Below are positions 17,137-25,719 of a DNA stretch of 64,000 nucleotides, one piece after another (within the stretch, counting starts at the first letter, position 1; each line of letters begins with the position of its first letter). A program made the position numbers and the translations under genes. Source of the stretch: JAMXLO01 sp963799415 (GTDB lineage Bacteria; Pseudomonadota; Alphaproteobacteria; Acetobacterales; Acetobacteraceae); contig CAWCXI010000017.1 in the NCBI GenBank assembly GCA_963799415.1, positions 62,001 to 126,000 on the forward strand. The letters run 5' to 3'. The notes under the pieces are model-generated. The model saw only the letters and a program-made list of their open reading frames with translations. It did no database searches and was not told the origin of the DNA.

Positions 17137-18222
17137 TCAGTCCCGCGCGGCAGCGGGCGCTCCGAACACCTCCGCAACCCAACGACTCGACGCATTCTGT
17201 TCGCAGATGGTCAGGACTGCGATAACAATGGGAACGCCGATGAACGCGCCGGCGATGCCCCACAGGAAGGTCCAGAAGAACACGGCGAACAGCACCATGA
17301 ACGGCGACATCGAAAGAACGCTGCCGGCGATCCGTGGCTCGAGGTAGCTGCCGACCAGGAACTGAATCAGGTTCAGACATCCGAAGACCAGGATCGCATT
17401 CTGCCAGGCTTCGAATTGTGCGATGGCAAAGAGTGTCGGCAGAACCGTTGCGACCAAAGGGCCGATGAACGGAATGTAGTTGAGCGCGAAGGCGATCACG
17501 CCCCACTCCTGCGCGAGCGGAAGCCCGCAGAGCGAGATAAAACCCCATACCAGGAAACCCGTCACGACGCTCATCAGGGAGCGGACCAGGAGGTAGCGCC
17601 GGAATTTCGCGGCGGTCAGGGAGCCGGCGGTCAGCATCACCTGCCCGGCCTCCTGGTTCTTCATGCCGCGGAGCCTGCGGGCCGCGTCGTCCACTTCCAT
17701 GAGGCCAAGAATGACGTAGATCAGTACAATGAGCGAGAAGCTCAGCGTGCCGTTTATCCTTGTGGTGATCTCCTGGAAGGCCCGGAGCACCCAGCCGACG
17801 TTGAAGTGCTCGGCCCAAAGGCTCTCAACCACGATGCCATGCCCTGCGAGCCAATCGGTCATCTGGTTGTAGAGAAGCTGGAACCGGGCAGCGTCGGTGA
17901 CGATGTAGCGACCGACCCTGCTGAAGGCCCAGGTGATCGTCCAGGCGAATGCGCCGATGACCACGATGGTCGCGAGTACGCTGATCGCGAGAGCAACGAG
18001 CTTCGGAAGCAGCGCCTGCAGCCGGGCCTGCAACGGCCAGACGATCGCGATGATGAACAGCGCGAAAGTCAGCGGCGCGAAGACGGCCTCGGCAATCCCC
18101 AACGCGGCCATCACGAGTATTGCAGCGCCAATGCCAACCATCGCGCGGAGTGCGCCATCGCCTATCCGGCGTGCTCGCTTGATGGGATCGCGCATCGTTT
18201 GGAAGCCCTCGGCGGATGACAT
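17137..18222 (-). CDS. AI-2E family transporter (PerM/TqsA-like permease)
   Basis: This 361-residue polytopic membrane protein belongs to the AI-2E transporter family. Hydrophobic helices cluster at the start (AAILVMAALGIAEAVFAPL and following) and in the second half. The family core appears as FALNYIPFIGPLVATVLPT and QFLVGSYLEPRIAGSVLSMS. Members export autoinducer-2, act as Na+/H+ or ion permeases, or are of unknown function. The start is uncertain between 18222 and 18195; neither has a strong ribosome site. Confidence 0.88.
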   Translation of the reverse strand: MSSAEGFQTMRDPIKRARRIGDGALRAMVGIGAAILVMAALGIAEAVFAPLTFALFIIAIVWPLQARLQALLPKLVALAISVLATIVVIGAFAWTITWAFSRVGRYIVTDAARFQLLYNQMTDWLAGHGIVVESLWAEHFNVGWVLRAFQEITTRINGTLSFSLIVLIYVILGLMEVDDAARRLRGMKNQEAGQVMLTAGSLTAAKFRRYLLVRSLMSVVTGFLVWGFISLCGLPLAQEWGVIAFALNYIPFIGPLVATVLPTLFAIAQFEAWQNAILVFGCLNLIQFLVGSYLEPRIAGSVLSMSPFMVLFAVFFWTFLWGIAGAFIGVPIVIAVLTICEQNASSRWVAEVFGAPAAARD

Positions 18223-18441
18223 TCTGTGTGACGTTCCTGAATGCCTGTTGGTGCGGCAACTCGAAAGCCAGCGCGCATGGCTGCTTGACTGACCGACGGA
18301 GGCAGCTCGTGCTTCCCCGATCCGATTTGCGGGCGAGTGAATCACGCGCGGTCGGTGATGTCGAGGAGTGGTGACGCGGTCGCAGCGATTGCCCCAAGCC
18401 TCCGTCCGTCGGCCAACGGGTAGGTCAGTCGCTCCTACGCT

Positions 18442-18873
18442 TCATCCCACCAATCGTCGCGCGATCGCGATCACCCGGTGCGCCTCGCTCCACAGGCTGA
18501 ACTCGTCGAGCGCATCGAGCTTCGCCCACGCTGCCTCGGTGACATCGGTCGCGGCTACCGGCTCGCCAGCAACCCAACGGGTGGCGAAGTCGATGATCGT
18601 GTAGTGGAAGCGCACGCGCCCCGACGAGTCACGGCGGATGTTGTCCACCGTCGCGGCGAAGTGCAGCGAATCCACTTCGAGGCCCGTCTCCTCCAGCAGC
18701 TCGCGGCGCGCTGCCTCCTCGGCTGTCTCGCCAAGCTCCTGCGCACCGCCAGGCAGTGTCCATGCGCCGACGTTGGGCGGCTTGCCGCGGCGAACCAACA
18801 GAACGGTGTCATCCTTGATGACCACGATCCCGATCCCGACGATCGGCCGGGCGGGATATTCGCGATCGCTCAC
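18442..18873 (-). CDS. NUDIX hydrolase (ADP-ribose pyrophosphatase-like)
   Basis: This 143-residue protein has the box GGAQELGETAEEAARRELLE plus ETGLEV, preceded by the strand VGIGIVVIKDDTVLLVRRG. The style GAWTLPGG is that of ADP-ribose/dNTP-directed Nudix enzymes. Its start overlaps the stop of the DUF4340 gene by four bases, so it is the last gene of the ABC-transporter operon that starts at 23409. Whether it works with the transporter is unclear. Confidence 0.88.
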   Translation of the reverse strand: MSDREYPARPIVGIGIVVIKDDTVLLVRRGKPPNVGAWTLPGGAQELGETAEEAARRELLEETGLEVDSLHFAATVDNIRRDSSGRVRFHYTIIDFATRWVAGEPVAATDVTEAAWAKLDALDEFSLWSEAHRVIAIARRLVG

Positions 18874-19919
18874 TGCTTGGGTGCTTCGGCCGGCGGGTTG
18901 GCGGCGGGCTTTTCCGGCGGGGGTGCCTTCAGATCATCGAGCGACGGCACCAGCGCCTTCTGCTTCCAGGCGCCAAGCTGATAGGTCCACCCAGCGAGCC
19001 GTGCGTTCAATTTGTCTGCCTCGTCCTTGGTCTTGTCGCTTCCAGTGGCGGCGAAGCGCGCCCAGATGTCCTTGTCGTCCTTGAACACCGTCGCCGTCAC
19101 CGCCAGCCCGTCGCCCGTGGTGTACACCGACTGGCCGATCTTGTCGCCGACCGGCTGTTTGTCGGTCTGCACGTCCTGAAACGTCAGCAGCTCCAGCCCA
19201 CGATCGACATCATCGAGCTTGTAGTCATCGATCGGTGGATGGTCCGCCGGCGATTTCAACACCAGCTTCTGGCCGTCGAGCGCTAGGTCGATCTTCTCAT
19301 CGCCGTGGGTCACTGCCACACCGGCGATGCGCCCGTGGTCGATATTCATGATGTCGCGCTCAAGCCATAGCTGCGGGTCGGCATCGACCTGCAGGCTGCC
19401 CTCCGCGAGCCACGTCTGATTATCGTCGGGCCGGCGCACATAGACCTGCTCCGGCACATTTCCCTGCGTCCGAACGCGACGATGGCCGACGATCAGCGCG
19501 ACGAGAGGCTTGCCTGACGCGTCGAGCACGCGCAGCAGATTCGAATTGGCGGTCTTGCCGTTCGGGTCTTCCAGACCGAGGCGACTGAACTGCTCGGGAT
19601 CGGCGGTGCGCTGCTCGACCAGCCGCAGTTCGGTCAGCGCTGTCAGCATGCCACGTAGTTTGCTCGCCTGGACTGCGTAACCGCCGCGGTCCTCGAGACC
19701 CCAGATGTCGCCGTGCTTCACGATGGCGGTGATCTTGTCCTGATGGGTGACCTCGACCCGCGCGGCATCCTGCAGCTTCGGCGCGAGACCGGGAAACATG
19801 AGCCGGCCTTCGCTGTAGCCCTGTTGCTCGCTGGGCTGTTGGGCAGTGCCGAAATACCAGCCGCCGGCAATGGCAATGATGCCGATGACGACGAGAGCGA
19901 CGAGGGTGCGGGGTCTCAT
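18870..19919 (-). CDS. DUF4340 domain-containing protein
   Basis: This 349-residue protein has one N-terminal membrane anchor (VALVVIGIIAIAGGWYFG) and a large extracytoplasmic part of the DUF4340 type. The C-terminus is Pro/Ala rich (APPPEKPAANPPAEAPKQ). DUF4340 proteins are usually encoded beside GldG-like and ABC-2 permease genes, as here. The start overlaps the GldG-like stop by four bases. The role is probably a periplasmic part of the ABC complex; the exact function is unknown. Confidence 0.85.
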   Translation of the reverse strand: MRPRTLVALVVIGIIAIAGGWYFGTAQQPSEQQGYSEGRLMFPGLAPKLQDAARVEVTHQDKITAIVKHGDIWGLEDRGGYAVQASKLRGMLTALTELRLVEQRTADPEQFSRLGLEDPNGKTANSNLLRVLDASGKPLVALIVGHRRVRTQGNVPEQVYVRRPDDNQTWLAEGSLQVDADPQLWLERDIMNIDHGRIAGVAVTHGDEKIDLALDGQKLVLKSPADHPPIDDYKLDDVDRGLELLTFQDVQTDKQPVGDKIGQSVYTTGDGLAVTATVFKDDKDIWARFAATGSDKTKDEADKLNARLAGWTYQLGAWKQKALVPSLDDLKAPPPEKPAANPPAEAPKQ

Positions 19920-21831
19920 GCCCTTGCCCTCGCGCGGCGGCGGCTGCGCATGACACCGAGCACGATTGCCACGATCACCAGTACCGCCGGCACCAGCACG
20001 ATGTTGAACACGCGAAGCGCGGACTCGACCCGCGAGATGTCACGGTTCAGATCGTACTGGACTGCGCGCAACTGCTGTCGCGTATCGACGATGTCCTTGC
20101 GCGCGGCGTCGATGGCGGTGCGCTGCTCCGGCGTGATCACCGCCTGTGCGTTTGCCTGATCAGTGCCCGTGGGTCCCTGGCGCAGCGTGCGCAACTGCTT
20201 CTCTGTGTCGTCAAGATGCTTCTGGAGCGTCTGCTCGGTCTGGCGGAACCTGGCTTCCGCCTCGCCCTGCATCTGGTTGATCAGGATGAATGGATGGTTG
20301 CTGTCGCCACGCGAGCGCAATCCGATCAGGGCGTCGCCACCGGCGAGCGTGCCGATCAGGTTGGCCACGAACGGTCCGTTGTCGCTGAACGGCATCGCTG
20401 TCTGCTGGCCGAAGAAGTCGGAGACCCGCACCCAGAACCGGTCGGCCAGGATGTCGCTGTCGGAAACCACGACGAGATTGGCGGGACCATCGGTCTGCGC
20501 CTTGTGGGCAGGGAAGTTCTCGGGCCGCTTCTGGTCTTTCGCCAGTTCCGGTGGTCCGGTGAACGCGGATTTCAAGACGCCGTGGATGCGGGCCGCGATC
20601 ACGCGCGGGCCGCCCGACGGCTTGAATTCCGCCAGCACCTTCGCGGGGTCCGGCATCTTGACCTGATCCACCGATATCTCACCCGAGCGCGCGCTGGACG
20701 TCAGCAACGGCGTGAAGTCGATCGACGCGTTCGGCGCCTTGCCGATTGAACCGGCAGACGCCACCGTGACCTGCTGGAGGTCAGCGGTCGCGGGGTCATT
20801 GTGATTGATGCCGTCGCGGATGTTGAACCAGGCGACATAGTTCACCGCCTGCACTTCGTCATTGGCGTTGGAGCGCACGCGCCACGCCCCGGTGAGATCG
20901 CCGACCACCTTGGTGGGATCGAACTCGATGCCCCAGGTGTCGAACAGCTTCTTCAGATTCGAGCTGGTATCGGACGGCGGCATGCCATTGGGCGAGGGAG
21001 TGGCGGCCATCGCCTCGCTCCACGGATCGACCATCACCATCAATCGGCCGCCGCGCATGACGAACTGGTCGATCGCATACAGCGTGGCGTCCGACAGGTT
21101 CTGTGCCTCTGCTACCAGCAGCACCTGGATGTCGGGATCGATCACCTGCGCGTCGGTGGCGACGGTCTTCACCTGATTGGTCTGCCGTAGCAGCGTGGTC
21201 GATGCATAGGGCTGACCGCCGGCAGCGGGCTGGCCGCGCATTGCCATCATCATCGCGCGCGGATCTCCGTCCAGCGGCAGCGACGACATCACCCCGATCA
21301 CCGGCCGCTTCGGATTCGACAGGTCGTAGATCAGCTTCGTCAGGTCATATTCCAGGAAGCGCTCACGCTCCGGCTGGAAGAAGGCGATGGTGCGCTCATC
21401 GTCCTCGAGGTTGCTGCCAGCCAAGCCGAAATAGACCTGCACGCCGCCTTGATCGAGCGGCACGCCCTGAAGGCCGTATGCCAGCGCGCGGTCCTCGGTA
21501 TCGCTGAACGGTTCGGGATCGTAGAATTCCAGCCGCAGCTTGCCTCCGGAGACCGCGGCGTATTCGCTCAGCATCTCACGCACATGGTCGGCGTACGCGC
21601 CGTACACCGGCACGGTGCTGCCAAGACGGCGCGAGTAGAACAGGCGCAGCGTGATCGGTTCCTTGAGATCCCCAGAATCTTCCGCGTGCCGTCGGACAGC
21701 GTGTAAATGTGGCCGCGAGTCAGATCGACATGCAGGTTCGCCAAGCGTGCGTCAGCGAACATGTTGATGCCGATTGCGATCGCTGCGACGGCTATCACAC
21801 CGATGATGGAGAACCAGATGCGGCGGCGCAT
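19916..21831 (-). pseudogene. Frameshifted GldG-like ABC transporter auxiliary protein
   Basis: The first frame gives an N-terminal membrane anchor and ANLHVDLTRGHIYTLSDGTR plus KILG; a one-base loss in a C run (21670-21673) shifts the frame, which continues DLKEPITLRLFYSRRLGSTV and on to 19916. The corrected protein is about 638 residues. The ABC-type uncharacterised domain shows as YDPEPFSDTEDRALAYGLQG and VMSSLPL. A coiled-coil-rich C-terminal region (about RFRQTEQTLQKHLDDTEKQL) precedes a last membrane helix, giving two anchors. It sits between the ABC-2 permease and DUF4340 genes. The homopolymer position favours a sequencing error. Confidence 0.85.
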
Positions 21832-21835
21832 GACG

Positions 21836-22567
21836 TCAGTCCGCCTTCCGTTGTTCGACGATCACGGCATTGAGGAACAGCCAGAAGGCGATGAAGGTGG
21901 CGAAGAAGATCAGGTCGCGCAGGCTGACCACCCCGCGGGTGAAGTCCTGAAAGCGGTCGATCACCGCGATGCGCCGTGCGATTTCGGCAAGCGCCGGCGT
22001 GTTGCGGGACAGGAAGTCGGTGACCACCGGGTAGGATGCGACGGCGAACACGAAGCAGACCGCGACGCCGAGGACGAAGGCGATCACCTGGTTCTTGGTA
22101 AGCGCCGAGAGTGCAGCGCCAACCGAGAGGAATGCGCCGGCGACCAGCAATGCGCCGACATAACCCGATGCGATCACCCCGTTGTCGGGTTGGCCGAGGA
22201 TGTTGACGGTGATGACAAACGGAAAGGTCAGGATCAGTGCAATGGCGCAGAACGCCCAGGCGGCAAGAAATTTCCCGAGCACGGCCTCGGTCTGCGTGAT
22301 CGGCAAGGTCAGCAGCAACTCGATCGTGCCGAGCCGGCGCTCCTCGGCCCAGAGGCGCATGGTAATTGCTGGGACCAGCAGCAGGAACACCCATGGGATG
22401 AAGGTGAAAAATGGGTTCAGGTCAGCCTGGCCGCGATCGAAAAAGCCACCGAGGTTGAATGTCAGCGCGCCCTGGAGGACGAGGAAGATCACGATGAACA
22501 CCGATGCGACAGGCGTGGCGAAGTAGCCGCCGAGTTCGCGTCCCGCGATGATGAAGACGTTGCGCAC
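21836..22567 (-). CDS. ABC-2 type permease (GldF-like)
   Basis: This 243-residue permease has six predicted helices and the motif MRLWAEERRLGTIELLLTLP, typical of GldF-type ABC-2 permeases. It starts at GTG 22567. Its likely ribosome-binding site is the end of an intergenic repeat (gggggagggggtagagc before GTG). The GldG-like gene follows after four bases. It forms an ABC exporter or surface complex with the ATPase at 22666 and the GldG-like protein. Confidence 0.9.
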   Translation of the reverse strand: MRNVFIIAGRELGGYFATPVASVFIVIFLVLQGALTFNLGGFFDRGQADLNPFFTFIPWVFLLLVPAITMRLWAEERRLGTIELLLTLPITQTEAVLGKFLAAWAFCAIALILTFPFVITVNILGQPDNGVIASGYVGALLVAGAFLSVGAALSALTKNQVIAFVLGVAVCFVFAVASYPVVTDFLSRNTPALAEIARRIAVIDRFQDFTRGVVSLRDLIFFATFIAFWLFLNAVIVEQRKAD

Positions 22568-22572
22568 GCTCT

Positions 22573-22611
22573 ACCCCCTCCCCCAACCCCCTCCCGCAAG
22601 GGGAGGGGGAG
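22573..22611. repeat. C/G-rich intergenic palindromic repeat, copy 4
   Basis: The core ctcccgcaaggggaggg follows a CCCCCTCCCCCAA block. On the minus strand the GGGGGAGGGGG arm ends six bases before the permease GTG. It is in inverted orientation to copy 5, 13 bp away. Confidence 0.85.
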
Positions 22612-22623
22612 AAAAATCCGAAC

Positions 22624-22661
22624 TCCCTCTCCCCTTGCGGGAGGGGCTTGGGGGGAGGGGG
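22624..22661. repeat. C/G-rich intergenic palindromic repeat, copy 5
   Basis: This copy reads ccctctccccttgcgggag followed by gggcttggggggaggggg. It is the reverse complement in layout of copy 4, making a head-to-head pair between the ABC ATPase stop (22666) and the permease start (22567). The pair could fold into a long hairpin within the operon mRNA. Confidence 0.85.
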
Positions 22662-22665
22662 CGCG

Positions 22666-23409
22666 TCACGCCGCCTCCATCGTCAATTGCCGGAACACGT
22701 CATCCAGCTTCCCCGATGGATGCTTGCGCTGCAGCTCCGCGGGCGTTGCATCCGCCACCACACGGCCCGCCGCAATAATGATCGCGCGCGTGCACACCGC
22801 GTCGACCTCCTCGAGTATATGCGTCGAAATCACGATCGCCTTCTGCGGTGCCATCCGCGCGATCAGGGCGCGCGCCTCGTGCTTCTGGTTCGGATCCAGG
22901 CCATCGGTCGGTTCGTCAAGCACCAATACCGGCGGATCGTGCAGCAGCGCCTGCGCCAGACCGACGCGGCGCTTGAAGCCTTTCGACAGCGTCTCCACCG
23001 GCTGCAGCAGCACGCTGCCAAGCCGGGTCAGCTCCACGGCATGCTCCAACCGTTGCGTCAGGTCCTTGCCGACGAAGCCGCGCACCTTGGCGCAGAACGT
23101 CAGAAATCCGGCGACCGTCATCTCGGGATACGTCGGCGCGCCTTCCGGCAGGAAGCCCAGAACGCGCCGTGCCGCCACGCCGTCGCTCTGCACGTCGTGG
23201 CCGCAGATGCGCGCGGTTCCGGCGGTTGGGATCATGAACCCCGCCAGCATGCGCATCGTGGTGGACTTGCCCGCGCCGTTCGGCCCGAGGAACCCCAGCA
23301 CCTCGCCGCGCGACACGTTGAACGTGACGTTGTCAACCGCAGTGAAGCTGCCGAAACGTTTGGTCAGTCCGGCGATCTCGATAAGCACGGGTTGGCCATC
23401 GCCGCTCAC
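22666..23409 (-). CDS. ABC transporter ATP-binding protein (GldA/CcmA-like)
   Basis: This 247-residue ATPase has Walker A GPNGAGKST, signature LSKGFKRRVGLAQ, Walker B VLVLDEPTDGLDP and switch histidine ISTHILEE. I choose GTG 23409 because GGGGAGG lies six bases upstream; the alternative ATG at 23424 would lie over that ribosome site. It powers the permease/GldG/DUF4340 assembly downstream. The C-terminal 20-odd residues (AELQRKHPSGKLDDVFRQLT) are standard for the family. Confidence 0.92.
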   Translation of the reverse strand: MSGDGQPVLIEIAGLTKRFGSFTAVDNVTFNVSRGEVLGFLGPNGAGKSTTMRMLAGFMIPTAGTARICGHDVQSDGVAARRVLGFLPEGAPTYPEMTVAGFLTFCAKVRGFVGKDLTQRLEHAVELTRLGSVLLQPVETLSKGFKRRVGLAQALLHDPPVLVLDEPTDGLDPNQKHEARALIARMAPQKAIVISTHILEEVDAVCTRAIIIAAGRVVADATPAELQRKHPSGKLDDVFRQLTMEAA

Positions 23410-23548
23410 CGCGCACCTCCCCATCGTACTACTGTCGGGCGGCGGCATAACGGAATTCTGCGGTAATGCAAGCTGCGGTGGCAAGGATGACAAAGGCTTA
23501 ACGCGCCCTTATGCTGCGTTGCAGCACCGCCAGCAGGAGAAAAGATCG

Positions 23549-24331
23549 ATGCCTTTGGAATCTATCGAACGGAATGTGGACACCGACGTGGCCGCGACGC
23601 AGTGGCAGGCGCGGGTGGATCTGGCGGCGGCGCATCGCCTGGCGGTGATGCACGACTTCCACGAGGGCATCTTCAATCACCTGACGCTGCGCGTGCCCGG
23701 CCGCAGCGATCGCTACTATCAGATCCCGTTCGGGCTGCACTGGTCAGAGGTGACCGCAAGCTGCTTCATGGAGGTTGGCTACGACGGAACGCTGCTGGCC
23801 GGCGAGGGCGAGATCGAGCGCTCGGCCTACTGCATCCACGCACCGATGCACCGGCTGCTGCCCGACGGTGCCGCCGTGTTCCACACGCACATGCCGTACG
23901 CGAGTGCGCTGACGCGGCTGGAGGACCAGCGCATCCTGCCGATCGGCCAGACCGAACTCGGCATCATGATGGTGACCGGCTACGACAACACCTACGCCGG
24001 ACCGGCGTTCGATCCGGAAGAGGGCGAACGGTTGGCCGGCGTGATCGGCGACAAGAAGGTGCTGATGATGGCGAACCACGGCGTTGCCACCGTCGGCAAG
24101 TCGGTCGCCGAGGCGTATGACCTGCTCTACTACACCGAGCGCGTGGCGCAGGTGCAGATTCTCGCCATGTCGAGCGGGCGACCGTTGAGGTTCCTGCCGG
24201 ACGATGTGATCGAGGCGACGTTCGCAGCCTATCGCAAGGGCGAAGGGTACGGCGGCCGGCCGCCGTACCAGTGGCACTTCGATGCGCTGAAGCGGATGCT
24301 CGACAAACGGGAGCCGGACTACAAGGACTGA
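23549..24331 (+). CDS. Class II aldolase/adducin family protein
   Basis: This 260-residue zinc-dependent aldolase-fold protein shows NHLTLRVPG, EIERSAYCIHAPMHR, FHTHMPYASALTRL (metal His pair) and MMANHGVATVG (third His). Reactions include aldol cleavage or decarboxylation of small sugars or acids. The ATG has caggaga about nine bases upstream. It is convergent with the homogentisate-dioxygenase-like gene, with only five bases between stops, and diverges from the ABC operon. Confidence 0.88.
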   Translation: MPLESIERNVDTDVAATQWQARVDLAAAHRLAVMHDFHEGIFNHLTLRVPGRSDRYYQIPFGLHWSEVTASCFMEVGYDGTLLAGEGEIERSAYCIHAPMHRLLPDGAAVFHTHMPYASALTRLEDQRILPIGQTELGIMMVTGYDNTYAGPAFDPEEGERLAGVIGDKKVLMMANHGVATVGKSVAEAYDLLYYTERVAQVQILAMSSGRPLRFLPDDVIEATFAAYRKGEGYGGRPPYQWHFDALKRMLDKREPDYKD

Positions 24332-24336
24332 CGGAG

Positions 24337-25422
24337 CTATTGCGTCAGGCGCTCATACACCGCTGACACCATCAGCGGCCGGTCGGTATCGACGCTGACC
24401 GCGCAGAGTGTTCGCCGCATTCCCGGCGTGCGCCGCTTCTGGAAGGCGGCGCGCGTTGCTTCGTTTGCGCCATGCAGTATGCCCTGCGGCGTGTGCGACA
24501 GCATGCCCGGCCTGCGACTGCTCGATTCGTCGTGATGCACGAACACGCTCTCGTCGTTGTCGACGTTGCGATGATACGACGGCAGCTCCTCGGCGTTCAG
24601 ATCTGCCACCGCGATCTGCGGCACGAAGCTGATCACCACGAACCCCGTCGCCTGGAACGTGCACCAGGCCGACGGCGCGATATGGATGCGATCCGAGCTG
24701 ATCGGAATGATGTCGCGGATGTTCAGCTTGTAGGGGAACAGGTCGCCCTTCCAGCCAACCGATGCTAGCGGGTCGTTGCGGTAGAAGATGGAGCTGTGCG
24801 CGCCGCCGTGCTTGACCCGCAGCTCCCATTCGTCACGTTGCGGCCAACGCTGGTCGTGCAACTCTGGCAGGACCAGGACGGTGGGATCGACCGGCATGTG
24901 GCGGCCGACCTGCTGATGCTCGGTGAGCGACAGCGGGGCAGGGGATTCGACCACCAGCATGTGGCTGTCGCCAGCATCGGGAGCGACGCTGAACGTGATG
25001 CCCTTGGGGATCAACACGTAATCACCCGGTTCATAGGCCAGCGGCCCGAACTCGGTGATGAACTGCCCGGTGCCCCGGTGCACGAAGTGCAGCAGGTCGC
25101 CGTCGGTGTTGCGGTAGGCGTACGGCATCGCCGTGGTGCGTCGGCTGACGGCAACGCTGACATCGGCGTTGGACAGCATCACCTCCGGCATGCCGCGTGG
25201 ATCGGTCATGTCGGAGGGCTCCACCCGGGCAGTGTCTGCGACACGGCGGGGATACAGCGTGCCTTCGACGCGCACGATCTCATTGGGACCGTGTTCGCGA
25301 TAGAGCATCGCGACCGGGCCCGCGAAGCCCTGACGGCTGATGTGCTCTTCGCGCAGGTCGCCGAGACCGACGCGAGCCTGACGCACGTGGCGGCCCTTGG
25401 TGTGGTGGATCCAGGAACGCAT
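24337..25422 (-). CDS. Homogentisate 1,2-dioxygenase-like protein (short form)
   Basis: At 361 residues it is shorter than the 430-445 typical of HmgA but keeps the cupin layout: LLHFVHRGTGQFITEFGPL, PGDYVLIPKG, LPSYHRNVDNDESVFV and SHTPQGILHGA. The His and Glu positions needed for iron appear present in YHRNVDNDE and the last His stretch. It probably opens a dihydroxylated aromatic ring, but the shorter length means homogentisate itself is not certain. No maleylacetoacetate isomerase or fumarylacetoacetase is adjacent. The intergenic stretch upstream holds a large inverted repeat. Confidence 0.75.
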   Translation of the reverse strand: MRSWIHHTKGRHVRQARVGLGDLREEHISRQGFAGPVAMLYREHGPNEIVRVEGTLYPRRVADTARVEPSDMTDPRGMPEVMLSNADVSVAVSRRTTAMPYAYRNTDGDLLHFVHRGTGQFITEFGPLAYEPGDYVLIPKGITFSVAPDAGDSHMLVVESPAPLSLTEHQQVGRHMPVDPTVLVLPELHDQRWPQRDEWELRVKHGGAHSSIFYRNDPLASVGWKGDLFPYKLNIRDIIPISSDRIHIAPSAWCTFQATGFVVISFVPQIAVADLNAEELPSYHRNVDNDESVFVHHDESSSRRPGMLSHTPQGILHGANEATRAAFQKRRTPGMRRTLCAVSVDTDRPLMVSAVYERLTQ

Positions 25423-25719
25423 GGTGTGGAACTCCTTGCTTCCGAGACGAGAGCGGTGACGCTAGAACCGGCACGGAGCGCGAGGCAATAGCGGAATCCA
25501 CCAACACTCCCGCAACCGCAAGGAAGTAAGTATTCAACGCAGATAAGAAGCAGATGCACGCGGAACACGCAGATAGCGACAGACTGAATGATCTGTCGGG
25601 GCGTGTAATCGACTGCGCACTCGTGGCTTAAACGCGTCGTCCGCGGTCTATGAACCACACAGGACCATCTGCGTGTTTTGCGTGAATCGGCTTCTTATCT
25701 GCGTTGAATTCTTCCTTTG
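25423..25719. other. 297-bp non-coding gap between hmgA-like start and recG end
   Basis: No credible ORF is present. The left part should hold the promoter of the dioxygenase-like gene (minus strand). The right two-thirds is dominated by the inverted repeat at 25532-25710. Confidence 0.6.
25532..25710. repeat. Long inverted repeat with CGCAGAT modules
   Basis: The left arm (25532-25575) and right arm (25666-25710) are near-identical in reverse complement. Each contains attcaacgcagataagaag, then GAT, CACGC and ACACGCAGAT at matching positions with only a handful of mismatches. Partial similarity (aaggaag) continues outside both arms. The 90-bp centre has its own small hairpin (gacaga...tctgtc, 25578-25597). 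There are no terminal duplications or ORF, so it is not a recognisable IS. A miniature mobile or structured element is possible. Confidence 0.75.

Noticed and set aside
17107..18219. 370-residue plus-strand frame opposite the AI-2E gene
   Set aside because: Asp/Glu/Arg/Gly-rich shadow of a membrane protein gene, with no family features.
21707..24331. 874-residue plus-strand frame that ends as the class II aldolase
   Set aside because: Only the last 260 residues are real. The upstream part lies opposite the ABC transporter genes, and the aldolase has its own ATG and ribosome site at 23549.
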